From Glandiceps talaboti (taxonomy: Eukaryota > Hemichordata > Enteropneusta > Spengelidae), in contig NC_135549.1 of the NCBI RefSeq assembly GCF_964340395.1, positions 28,210,095 to 28,274,094 on the forward strand: a stretch of 64,000 bases of DNA. Direction: 5' to 3'. The notes beneath the pieces are model-generated. The model did not search any database. It was given only the letters and a program-made list of their open reading frames with translations, and was not told the DNA's origin. Each line of letters opens with the position of its first letter. The stretch's first letter is position 1. Shown in pieces: positions 50,110 to 61,273 of the stretch. Both the position numbers and the translations under genes were made by a program.

Positions 50110-51120
50110 ACATGAATTATACTACGGCTAGACCGAATTGGCCAATCAGAGGCCTTGATTTCGGTTGGTTATATGGAGCTACAACCCACTCTTTCTTATC
50201 TTAGGGGTGTGACCTATATAACGCTCAGCACTCAATTTGCATGCATGCAACCATGCAACGTGTTACCTCCCATCATCACAAGTAACTTTCATAGCTACTG
50301 CCCGTTTCATATTAGGTCCACTGCCTCAATTTAACACAAACCAACAAGAAATAAAATGCATATTGTACACTTTGAGAATGAGATTGCAATGTCTTGCTAC
50401 AGTTTGTCTATAAATAAAATAAACCATCGAATAAGCATTTTTTTAGACAAAATGTTGCAAGAAACTGTTTTCATTCAATTTTGTAGTATGTTCTGTTTTG
50501 TACTAGTTTCTGCTACGCTGTATCAAACATATAGTTAGTCATGTATCATTACACGAAACAGGCTGTAGATTACATCCCACTCCAACCTTTGCAGTGAAAA
50601 GTCATAAAACGATTAGTACGTGTCATTAACATTAAAAAAGGAATTAGAAATCCAGAACCATTGTTTTGCGACTATTAAAACAACACCCAGTACTAATACA
50701 ACCTGGGTTATTCAATGTTAACACTACCGCAATCGGCACGTGTCACTGAGCTATTTGGTTTGTCGTCCATTCCAATCTTAAGGTTACAGCCGAAATAATA
50801 ATCGCGTGCAGTTTCATTGACCAAAGAAAGGTGGCTGCGACAAGTAACATCTATCTAATTCATATAAGTAATAGTACAAACATGAGAGTGAATTTCAAGC
50901 AGTTTAATAGGGCCATCATAAATCCTGTGTTTAACCTTATGTTTCATCTGATTGTATCCATGCAATGTGGTTTTTATTACTTACACTAATTGCAAGGAGA
51001 CAGTTTATTACTTATTTCAGTTTGTTGTTGATGTCACTTGGTTTAAAGTGAGACTCATAGCAAACACGGATAATTGATCACCAATTATAATATCAGCTGT
51101 GTGGTATCAGTGCTAGATTG
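50110..51120. other. No gene recognised
   Basis: Intergenic sequence with no exon, RNA or clear repeat seen. Confidence 0.6.
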
Positions 51121-51124
51121 GGTG

Positions 51125-51441
51125 TAGACTCTCTCACAGCCTTCGGAGCTTCGCATTACTGTAAAATTAAAGCTAAACGAATTTTTTGTATGCAGCAATA
51201 CCATCTACATAACGTACTCCATGACCGTACTCGAATATCCTTGTACAGAGCCCGAGAAACATGGAGCGTCGCAGTCACACGTCATCAACGAATGGTTACC
51301 TCTATCATGGTCGATGAGGGCGCACAGTACAAGGATATTCGAGTACGGTTATATAGCTGGTATCGGTACATACAAAATAATTCGTTTAGCTTTAATTTTA
51401 GTAAAGTGAAGCTCCGAGGACTGTGAGATCTAGAGAGTCTA
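51125..51441. mobile_element. Foldback MITE, family 2 (second copy)
   Basis: The 317-bp foldback has TAGACTCTCTCACAG and GAGAGTCTA ends. Its inner block GATGAGGGCGCACAGTACA matches 45465-45792. Its right half is reused in the long palindrome that follows. Confidence 0.82.
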
Positions 51442-51633
51442 GGTTGGGTGGAACCAGAAGAGACAGACAGGAGTAGATCGGTCACTATCGGTATGATTGT
51501 AGAAATCTGATATCGGATTTCTACAATCATATCGATAGTGACCGATCTACTCCTGTCTGTCTCTCCTGGTTTCACCCAACCTAGACTCTCTCACAGTCCT
51601 CGGAGCTTCGCTTTACTAAAAGCAAAGCTAACT
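51384..51633. repeat. Near-perfect ~250-bp palindrome
   Basis: Arms of about 120 bp meet at 51508-51515 (loop TGATATCG). The inner 65 bp per arm (GACAGACAGGAGTAGATCGG and neighbours) differ at only a few bases. The outer part is the TIR of foldback family 2 in both orientations. It ends 25 bp before the stop codon of SLC16 copy B. Confidence 0.88.
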
Positions 51634-51657
51634 TTAGTTACACAGTACGCTTAAATG

Positions 51658-51827
51658 TCACGCGGTTATCTCTTCTCCCTGTATGTGATCCTGTTGTCGA
51701 CGTACACACAGCCATCCTTTGGTATTCAGGAAACATCCCAATAGATGGAGTAATGAACTGAATATCAATAAGGCACCAGCAACATGGAAAGAAAGCTCAT
51801 AATTCCCTGTGAAGTCTTTCAGGTAAC
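51658..51827 (-). CDS. SLC16 B exon 4
   Basis: GYLKDFTGNYELSFHVAGAL to QGEEITA, then TGA (51658-51660). The acceptor is TTCTGTAG as in copy A. Confidence 0.93.
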
Positions 51828-54800
51828 CTACAGAATAGAAATACAGTCTAAGTAAAAAAGAATCTCCCCGTCTATAAGACTATGTAAAGATTCATGTACC
51901 TCCTGAAATTAGTGAGACTATGTAAAGATTTCCTCAAATACTTTGTGTTAACATAAGATGAAATTGATTTCTTTTGTTAAATTTGACTGAAAGTGTAAAG
52001 CCCAGGGCCAAATATAAAGATACCAACAAATTCACACTCGTCTTGTGAATGAGACACGGCTGAATGATACAGCCTAACAATCCAGTCTACATAACATTCG
52101 CCCTGGATTTCGGTCGGTCACATCGAATAATCTCCCTGTCTCCAGTGGGATTTGAAACCCTGACCACCCACAGGTAATCCTGAGCCTTCTATAAGCGTGT
52201 GGTTTCCTGTTATCATTCGAACAGTTGATTCTACAGTAGGGTTAATTTCCTCATCGTTTTAAAACATGGAATGAATAAATTACGTCATCTGATCGTTTTT
52301 AATTAGTTATGTTTCAATACATGTACTTTGTTTGAGTTCAGTCAAGTGATGGTTAAGTATGTCAGTAAGGAGAATACTGCATGCGAGTAGCTTTTAAATA
52401 TGGAATGCGGACTTTGATTTACCTGATAGTGGTGGTCCAATCAACATTCCGGCACCAGAAAATAGCAAACTCCATCCATACCCTGTTACAAACTTATCAT
52501 CTCCTACAATCTTTCTCGTTGCGACAGATATTTGGGCAGCGAAACTGCTTCTTCCAAATCCAAAGAGAAAAACGAAGATACCAATCGATGTCTTGGTTTT
52601 CACAAGGGGCATGAGTGATGCTAATATGGCGTAAACCAGGTATGCAAATCCAAGGTAGTAGTCAATGTTCCTGCGGATCAGCTTACTGTGGCTACATAGG
52701 AACCCACATACGGAAGAACCAATGATGTTACCAACACCGTACAATGATAGTAAAATAGCTGTTGTGTCTTTAGATATACCGACATGGATGATTCGAGGAG
52801 CTAGATGAACTACTGTAACTTGAAATCCAACCGAAAACAATGTGAATGCAGTAAGGTATATCAAATAATAACAATTTTGTGTGAACAATCGACAATCAAA
52901 AAAGTCGTAGAGGAATGACAAGACAAATACAGTTCTTGACGACTTTCTAGGAATACTGGTTATGTGGGAGTCTTCTACTTCAGGTCGGTCCGTGTCAGAT
53001 AGTGGAATACTTTCCTCACGAGTAATAACGTTTCTGTTGTCGTGACTGTCACAGTTTTCTACTACATCCTTTCTAACCACCTGTCTCTCAGTCCTAGGTC
53101 TAAGTAACGAGGCAGCGATCCACAAATGGGCCGATATGGCTGCAAACACGAGTAAAGCTCCTTCCCATCCATACAAATTGATACAATATTGGAACAGCGG
53201 AGGAAGAGCTAGTGAACCAACTCCAATACCTGTATATCCCAACCCTGCCGCAAGTGAATGTCGTTTCTTGAAATACTTCGCAAGTAGTGCTGTGGATGGA
53301 GAATGCACTAGACCATAGCCAACACCTGTAAGTAATAACATTTTGATGGTAAATGGACCTATACACAACTTGTAGTATGTATCTATGACAATGTATGGGG
53401 GGGGGGTGGGGGTGGCTTCATTCTGCGTTCAACATTTTTCAACACATCAATTTGAAACTGTCATTACGACAAAATTGCAGCAAACTGTCTTGTATTAACT
53501 CAAGTAACTGAATACTTTCATACAACGGTTGTCTGCGTGGTGGTCAATGTAGGAGGTCTTTTTAGCATAACTGAACTGAAGATTTATATATAGATGTGCG
53601 TTTTGGGTCAAAAAATGTGATTTTTGGTCAAAAGACTTAAACTCCGAAACAACTGGGCAGATTGGTCTGAAATTTGGTGGGAAAATTCTTCAAGGGATTT
53701 AAGTAAGATGTGTTCATGCCATGATAATACCATAAGAAATATGCAAATTAGGGCTAAAAATGTGGGTTTTTTAGTCAAAAGTCTATAATTCCAAAAGTAC
53801 TTTGTTGATTTGGCTGAAATTTCACATGGGTTTTTCTGGCGATGCACGGATCAAGGGATATTAATTACATGATGACCCCTTCAGCAATATGCAAAACATC
53901 CCTGTAATTTGTGGTGTGAAACATGACTTTGACTCGGCCCACAAATGAAAGGTTCTTCAACTTCTTGTGTATTGAAACTATTTAATCTTTTATGGGCTAC
54001 TTTACGTCAATGCTATTGGCATGAAGATTACCCTCTATATGAGGTTGCCTGGAAACACTGCTTTTACTATTAGCACTGCTTAATTAAATTAGAGAGAGTG
54101 TCTATGATTAAAACATAAAGTTCATTCATATGCTACAAAGAGTCTTTTTGGGGGTCAAATCAAAATGATCTTACCACTAGTTTGTGATTTGGGTCAAAAA
54201 AATGTGATTTTTGGTCAAAAAACTTAAAACTCAAAAACTACTGTGCAGATTGGGCTGAAATGTAGGTGAAACATTCTTCATGGTGTTTTTACTAAGAATT
54301 GTTCATGATATGATGGTCCCATCAGTGATATGGAAATTGGGGCTAAAAATGTATGTTTTTGGTCAAAAATCTATAATACCAAAAACCACTGAGCAGATTG
54401 GGCTGAAATTTAATGGGAATGCATCTAGGGATGTATGGAAAAAGAAATATTAAGCATACAATGATTCCATAAGTGATATGCAAATTAGGCGTAAAAATGT
54501 TCATTTTTGGTAAAAAAAATTATATCTCAAAAAGTACATGGTCAGTGACTCTGAAACTTAGTGAGATGTTTCTGAAAGTGCTATCCTGCAGATTTTCTTC
54601 AAAACTTGTTGACAAAATTGGCCCCAGCAACCACGCCCTTAGCAACAACCAAATGGTAGTATATTTTGGTTAGATAACAACATCTTCTAGTAGGCAAGTA
54701 AGTAAACATTTAAACAATGTATGCAAATATCCCTAGCAACCATGACCACGCCCATAGTAACAGCAAGACAGTCGTGTATTTCACAAAGATAACAGGGATT

Positions 54801-55908
54801 AATAGACAATTGAATAAACATTCAAAAAATGTATGTAAATTTGCCTAGCAACAAAACCACACCCATAGCAACAGCCAAATGATCACGTATATTGCAAAGT
54901 TAACAACAGGAATTGAAAGACAAATGAATAAACACTCTAAAAATGTATGCACATGTGCCTAGCAACATGACCACGCCCATAACAACAGCCAAATGATCAC
55001 ATATATTGCGAAGATAACAATGGTGACTAATAGACAATTGAATAAACATTCAAAAAATGTATGTAAATTTGCCTAGCAACATGACCACGCCTATAGCAAC
55101 AACCAAATAATCATGTATATCACAAAGATAACAAACAGGAATTGGAAGCTAAATGAATAAACATTCAAAAATGTAAGCAAATGTGCCTAGCAACAAGACC
55201 ACGCCCATAGCAACAGCCAAATGATCACATATATTGTGAAGATAACAACGGGGATAATAGACAATTGAATAAATATTCAAAAAACAATTGTATATCGCAA
55301 AAATAGCAACTGGATTCATCAAATGAACACCTATTGTTAGCATGGACTAGCATATGGATAAACAGTTTTAAAAACTGTACAGTTGTGCTACAACGCCATT
55401 GGTGGTATTTTTTATATTCATCCTCAAATGTTAGGTTTTAAGAATGATGTATTTCAATTAATTAATTAATTAATTAATTAGCATACATCGTCTCAAACAT
55501 TACACGAAATTGATGGACCACTTTATATCCACTAACAGATTGATCCCAAACCAACTAGGACAAATTAAGAATACACAATCATGTTATTTGCTTGGTCTAA
55601 TCAGTATTATTACAACAATGAAATAACGACAGGGTTTTAGTTATGTCATCTTACATACCATTCAGAAAGCCAACGGTGATGGCGAGCTGCCAAACGGTGT
55701 TGGCAAAAGAGCTCAGTGTCAGCGATACAAAACACAGGACGCCCCCAACAGCGACTACTTTACGGTTACCATATCGCTTGGAAAAGGCAGCTGCTACAGG
55801 ACCTGTAATCAGAATAAATCAATTAGTCGACATTCAAAGTATACCCTTTCCGAATATTTTGTTTCAAAAATGGGGAAAACATTGTATATGTACGTATGTG
55901 TATATCTA

Positions 55909-55951
<43 letters not shown>

Positions 55952-55954
55952 GAC

Positions 55955-55991
<37 letters not shown>

Positions 55992-56249
55992 GAATGTCTA
56001 TGTATCTAAGTATCTGAATACATTACCTGTACATAAGGACACCCCAGCTGTAAGTGACGGAATCCACGACGTTTTTCCAGCACCCTCATCAAAGTGTTCC
56101 ACAAAGGCGACGAAGAAAACACCGAGTGCTACACTCGTTCCTCTCACAAAGAATAGAACTATGAATACTGCAATTACAACAAACCATCCCCAACCTCCTT
56201 CTTGTTCCTCGTCACCATTATCTCTTAGTTGGTCTTTCTTCTCCACCAT
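51658..56249 (-). CDS. SLC16-like: Monocarboxylate transporter-like (SLC16) copy B, four exons, complete
   Basis: Tandem paralogue of copy A. Exons (minus): 56027-56249, 55659-55802, 52423-53325, 51658-51827. The total is 1440 bp, 479 residues. Exon sizes 1, 2 and 4 equal those of copy A (223, 144, 170 bp); exon 3 is 12 bp shorter, through small losses in the central loop. It has EGGWGW in TM1, GPVAAAFSKRYG in TM2-3 and YFKKRHSLAAGLGYTGIGVG in TM5. The start chosen is MVEKKDQLRD, aligned with copy A; an in-frame ATG at 56298-56300 would add 17 residues. The second intron is 2.3 kb, against 0.46 kb in copy A, and is filled by tandem arrays. Substrate unknown. Confidence 0.93.
52423..53325 (-). 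CDS. SLC16 B exon 3
   Basis: GVGYGLVHSPSTALLAKYF to GMLIGPPLSG. Acceptor ACTTACAG, donor GTAAATC. Confidence 0.93.
53600..54590. repeat. Tandem array A, ~148-bp units
   Basis: Units begin with TTTTTGGTCAAAA-type words at about 53611, 53761, 54204, 54351 and 54499. They share CAGATTGGGCTGAAATTT and ATATGCAAATTAGGG-like blocks. The spacing is about 147-150 bp, except for a gap between the second and third. Lies in SLC16 B intron 2. Confidence 0.82.
54600..55310. repeat. Tandem array B, ~114-bp units in alternating pairs
   Basis: Cores CCTAGCAACNNGACCACGCC occur at about 54631, 54746, 54856, 54971, 55084 and 55199, spaced 110-115 bp. The linkers alternate between TAATAGACAATTGAATAAAC and AACAGGAATTG-AAG types. 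The same family is at 35235-35490. Confidence 0.88.
55659..55802 (-). CDS. SLC16 B exon 2
   Basis: GPVAAAFSKRYGNRKVVAVG to LAITVGFLN. Acceptor GATTACAG, donor GTATGTA. Confidence 0.93.
55908..55993. repeat. (CTGT)n in SLC16 B intron 1
   Basis: CTGT units with one GACT variant, in the position where copy A has TATG units. Confidence 0.96.
56027..56249 (-). CDS. SLC16 B exon 1
   Basis: MVEKKDQLRDNGDEEQEGGW to LTAGVSLCT with donor GTAATG, the same junction as copy A. Confidence 0.91.
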
Positions 56250-57088
56250 GACGGGAAAAAATTTCACTGTAAATAGTAACCGTTGTGATTTCACCTCCAA
56301 ATGTTACCTAGAAATATATAGACAAGTCTTTGTAGGAGATACATTCCGTCCGTCGTGGTATTTTGTCAAAATCTAGCACCATATATTCTATTCATGTATC
56401 TCTAGTATATATGTCCCCATAGTATGTTCTATTAGGCCTAATTAAAACAAATTGTGTGGTTCCGGTTTTCTGTGTTAGTGCCTAATTCAGGTTTTCCATT
56501 GTTTTCCAAATGGTATCTGTGTTCTTGATTTCTTCCTATCAAATGTACAACCATTAAAGATGGCGTGGAAGAATAATTTTAGAGTGTCTTTTTACTTGAT
56601 GGCAGTTTCCGCATCCACTATTTCTCGTGAGACTTCACCAAATTTTGCTAATTTGTTTTTTTTCTCGAATACGTAAAAAAAATGTTTAGGGTCGGCATAG
56701 TCTAGCTTGTAGACCTCGGATGTTCTTCTGATACAATACGACACACGACCGAACATCGCTGTCGAGGATGGAACATGATTTCTTTGAGTTTCTATGTACT
56801 TAACTTGCTATATTTAGGTAATGTATGTGAACGACATGACAAACAAGCGTAAGGTCATTTTATCAAAACATCAACCTATTTAGAAGGAACAGTCAGACTT
56901 TACACCTTGACATGTGTCATGTCATTTGACCGATATCATGGCGACTGAAAACAACTGTCAGATTCAGTATGCATAACATCCAAAGAGGGGCGAATCACAG
57001 AAGCTCGTGAAGTTGTTAGATCACAGAGAACTACGAGAATATGGAGTACTACGACTTTGCCGAACGTCGAGCCCGTAAGGGCGTGATT

Positions 57089-57778
57089 GTTTGACACGGA
57101 GCATGCCAGTTGCTAGTAAAACAAGTCACAAAAACGTAACAAAACTAGGATAAATCCAACTACTTGAGACCAAATTCATTAAATACGTACCAAAGTATTT
57201 AATATCCAAATTTGTGAATTTTCTTATCATCACAAGAGCCGAGCACAGGTGATGGTTTACTGACAACTGTCGGACTTACAGTTGCTTCACTTTGGCCATT
57301 TTGAATCTCACGATTCGGTTAATTTACAGGAGACTGGCGGCAATTCCTGTAGTGGCTGTCATCGCATGATTACTTTTCAGTTTGGCAAGCCGTTTTAAGA
57401 ATACAGGTTTTACCAGTCCCTGCCTAGCCAAGAATGATGACGTTATGTTATGCCCTTCAATGACGACATTTTCAATAGCCTCCATAGTCGCAACACATGT
57501 ATACATTAATGAAACATGCGGAAGTCACAGTGAACAATGAACTGTGGATCAAGGATCGTGAGATTCAAAATGGCCTATGTGTAGCAACTGTATGTCTGAT
57601 AGTTGTCAGTGAATCATCACCTGTGCTAGGCCCTTGTGACGTTGAGAAACCCACTTAATTTGGATATGAAATACTTTGGTACGTATGTGACCGATATGTA
57701 TATGTATTTGGTCGCGAGTATTCGAATTTATGCTTATTAGATTTATTTTTCTAGCAACTGGCATGCTCCGTGTCAAAC
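57089..57778. mobile_element. Foldback element enclosing a dead PIF1-like helicase fragment
   Basis: Arms of about 230 bp (57089-57317 and 57555-57778) are inverted copies, for example GACACGGAGCATGCCAGTTG against CAACTGGCATGCTCCGTGTC. The centre is a piece of coding origin (see 57325-57500). It lies 0.84 kb upstream of SLC16 B. Confidence 0.85.
57325..57500 (-). pseudogene. PIF1-like helicase fragment (Walker A region)
   Basis: The minus strand reads AIENVVIEGHN, then in a shifted frame NVIILG-stop-AGTGKTCILKTA, then (shifted back) NHAMTATTGIAASLL. This is the P-loop and motif Ia of PIF1/RecD-type helicases. The stop is TAG at 57424-57426, one change from CAG (Gln), the usual residue. Two frame shifts and a stop make it non-functional. 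Helicases of this class occur in Helitrons and as host genes; the source cannot be told. Confidence 0.75.
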
Positions 57779-58127
57779 CCTTCTCACCCTCACAGTTCGT
57801 GCCTTCGGCAATCACAGTTCCTATCATTATGCATTAGTATTCAGTGCTATGGAGCGAGGCGGCGATTTTGATTTAGATGAAACGTAGCGAAAAAAGCACG
57901 AACGACTGTCGACAGTCTACGCTACTAGCCATGGCTGTAAATGTCCAACTGTTTACATTGTAAATAATGTCAAGGCCTCGCTGATAACCAAAACTTAGCA
58001 TCAATAATCGTTTTAATACATATTATTACACCTTTCAGTCTTGATCATAGATGAAAGTATATTTTTGACCTACGAGTGAAATTCAGAAGAGAATTTAATC
58101 ATCATATCAACAGTACTCCATTATTCA

Positions 58128-58970
58128 TTATGCCCTTTATCTGTCATAATGTTGACACATTGTTTGACATGTACGGGATTAGCAGTCCTCTACCGGAGCT
58201 AATATTAAAGTTTGTGTAGCGGGTTATAACCACCTCCTTGTCTGAGTTGCCGCTGAAGTCTTATCAGTATTGGATAGTGTAAGACAAAGGGGGACTTAGA
58301 AGGTGTGAATTGGGTTGACCTTTGTAGTTCAAGTAAAACCAGTCCGGCAAAGTCAGAAACCATATGCCTGCACATGGAAGTATAGAAGGGGAGCCTCCAT
58401 GGTCTCAAGAATGAAATGCAAGAGTACGACCCGGACCAAAATAATTTGCCAAAATTACGAGGAGAACTTAATTACGGAGAAAAATAGTTGTGGCGAGTAG
58501 TATTAAAAATAAGTCATACTACTGTACCATGAATGGAGTAGTGACTGCACAGTAAGGGTTTAAGGATGAAGGGCACAACTGTTACCATTCAAAAGAAACG
58601 GTAAACATTTAAAAAACGAATTTTACACAGATCTTCAGATGAGCTACACTATAATATTAGACACGTCTCGTTGTTCAGTCATATCAGGGCTTGTGAATGT
58701 TGTATGGCTTATTTCTTCGCCGTGAACACTGCATGCTGTGTGTGTCCTCACCCGAATGTGTACACTTTTATTACAGTATTATCATCACCTAGCCTGGCAA
58801 GGGGTGAGACAGTGTGTACTTTATCTTAATCTAGTCTAGCAAGGGTGAGATGGACTAATCCTGCCATCCTGTGAACTTGTCGGGCATAAGTACAATAGAC
58901 ACCGGTGGAAAGATAAATAACGCGGCTCCGCCTTGTTGTTTATCTTTCCACCGGTGTCTATTGTATACTT
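58128..58970 (-). mobile_element. 0.8-kb dispersed repeat with terminal hairpin, copy 2 (inverted)
   Basis: Reverse complement of 32422-33235 over its whole length, with small indels. The right end carries the same hairpin (about 58891-58966). The left end is TTATGCCCTTTATC. Confidence 0.8.
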
Positions 58971-58979
58971 CCCAATAAC

Positions 58980-59880
58980 AGTAAAATCACAATCCCTAAC
59001 ATTAATTTGAACACTTAGGCAACTTACTGCAAGTTCAATACCAATATTTATATTACGCCTACCTCGTTACACACCACAAGCCATTAGTAGATGTGCTGAC
59101 ACATCAAGCATCAATCTTAGGATAACTATCACACTGAAGTTCAAGTCTGGGTCTACGTGCTCGGCGGCGTCAAGTTTACCTTCTGGAAGTTCGGGTAGAA
59201 TTGGGTCGCATTGAAATTTACGATGTGATACAGCCGTATAAGTTAGCGCCCTCAATCGACACAGGAAAGGTTTGTTAGCGAAGCAAGCCACTCCCTCCTA
59301 AAAGCTACACTTCTATTTTTTAACTTTGTATAACAACGTGTGGCCCTGCAACATGAATTGCTCATCAGTCTTGTTACTATTGCTGCTTTATTCAAAACGC
59401 TATCCACGCTAAAATCGCACTACTGTTTGCTTTGGCAGCGATTTATATATTTAAATTGTATGAATAGAATGGGAATACATCATCAGAACAGGGTCCAGTG
59501 AAGAATATTACATATGGATTATTATAGATAAAAGTTGTTAACATAAACTAATAAACATAAATAAACCATGGATGGATGTTCCAGCAAAAGTGGATATCTA
59601 TCGGGACTTTTGTCCATATTCATGTTGTAAGCGTGGATAAAAATGTAGTACTTTTCATGGGATCTGAGCCATGCAGACTTACTATCTTTGTTAACGTTTT
59701 CTTGCTGTTAAATTTAATATGCCTTAAATATAATGAACTTGAATTAAATCAAATCAAATCAATTAAAATCAATTCAGTTCAACTCAGCTCAACTCAACCC
59801 AACCCAAAACAAACCCAACGAACTCAATTCAACTCATCTCAAGTCAACGCAACTAAACTTAGTACAGCTCAGATATATTG
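58980..59880. other. No gene recognised
   Basis: The minus frame at 59067-59291 has no known domain. An AACTCA/AATCAA-rich degenerate tract is seen at about 59745-59840. Confidence 0.55.
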
Positions 59881-59889
59881 TCAAGACTT

Positions 59890-61072
59890 TTTGTTATCAT
59901 TTCTGTTGAATATATTTGAAACAGCGTGTTGTCATTGGAGGTACCTCGTCTACATGGTGAAATGTTATATCAGGTGTACCTCAGGGTTCCATCTTGGGTC
60001 CGCTCCTTTTTAGTATGTATATTAACGATTTTCCTGATGTTCTTAAGTCGTCTGAGTGTTTGCTGTACGCAGACGACTCCAAGATTTTTAACAATTTTTA
60101 ACAATTTTTAATGATTTAGACTGTTTTAGACTACACACTGATCTTAATAACGTTTCTGAGTGGTCCAAACTGTGGCACCTCAAACTTAATTTGAAGAAAT
60201 GCAATGTGATTACTTTCAGTAGGAAGAAGACTGTCATCTCTCATAAATATACCATTAACGGCATCAAAACAAAATCGACCGTGTAAACCAAGTCAAAGAC
60301 CTTGGCGTTGTCCTTTCAACTAATTTAAGCTAACACATTCAGGAATCGTCAAAAAGGCTTACAGGCTAGTTGGTTTGATAAAGCGTGCCTGCAAGCATTT
60401 CCATGACAGTTCTTGTATCATTAATTTATATAAATCGCTTGTACGGAGTCAACTAGAGTATTGTCCACAAGTTTGGTCACCCCATCAGAAGTATTTAATC
60501 TCTAAAATTGAAAGGGTCCAGCATAAATTCCTCAACTACCTTTATTTTGGGAAATTGTTCCCTGGTAAAGGAGTAAACCTCGATTACAGTAATCTTTGTC
60601 AGTATTTTAATATTCAAAGTCTTCAATCTCGTAGGAAATTGCTGGATGCAGTCTTTTTATATAAATGCTTAAATGGCTCTTTTAACTCAATGTATATTGT
60701 TGCCAATGTTCCGTTTCATGTGCCATCCAGGAATCTCCGTTCACACTACACATTTATGGCACGTTTTAATTCTACTCAAAGGAAAAACTCGTTTTTACCT
60801 AGGACCTTCAATTTTATCAACACCTTGCAAAACACTGACATATTTTCAAGTCTCAGTACTTTTAGAAAAGATGTCCTAAATGAAATAGTTGATGTGTGAA
60901 CTTAACGCAATTTCGGTAATATTTATCTTCTTTTAATTTATTTTATTTCTATGTTTACTAGTTTTATAAATATTGTATGTATTTTAGTCTTTCCAATTTC
61001 AGAGTGTCTGTAAATGGGGTAATCCTGTAGACATCTCAAACAGATAAATAAAAATAAATAAATAAATAAACG
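59890..61072 (+). mobile_element. Decayed non-LTR retrotransposon (RT and C-terminus)
   Basis: The frame carries RVVIGGTSSTW, then (shifted) SGVPQGSILGPLLFSMYIND and LLYADDSKIF, with catalytic YADD at 60066-60077. It continues with SEWSKLWHLKLNLKKCNV and VKDLGVVLST, then an intact 174-codon end (60375-60899) with RSQLEYCPQVWSP, IERVQHKFLNYL and LRSHYTFMARFN. A TAAA-repeat tail ends it at 61072. 5'-truncated, with at least two frameshifts. Jockey/CR1-like by motif order. Confidence 0.88.
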
Positions 61073-61074
61073 AC

Positions 61075-61242
61075 ATAACATGACATGATCCCATGTTTTA
61101 ATTTAGCGAAATAACGATCTCCCCATTAACACAGCCATATTTCATCATCTGGCACATATTAGTTTGATCACGTGATTTTATTAGACCAATAACTATGCTA
61201 ACGGCTGTACTGGCAGAGATGAAAGCCCCCCCCCCCCCAACC

Positions 61243-61273
<31 letters not shown>

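Noticed and set aside
52095-52215. tRNA-derived SINE in SLC16 B intron 3
   Set aside because: A B-box-like GGGTTTCAAATCCCA is present on the minus strand, but the A box and tail are not convincing.
59067-59291. 74-codon minus-strand frame as a possible exon
   Set aside because: Composition is protein-like, but there is no family match and no clear acceptor and donor.
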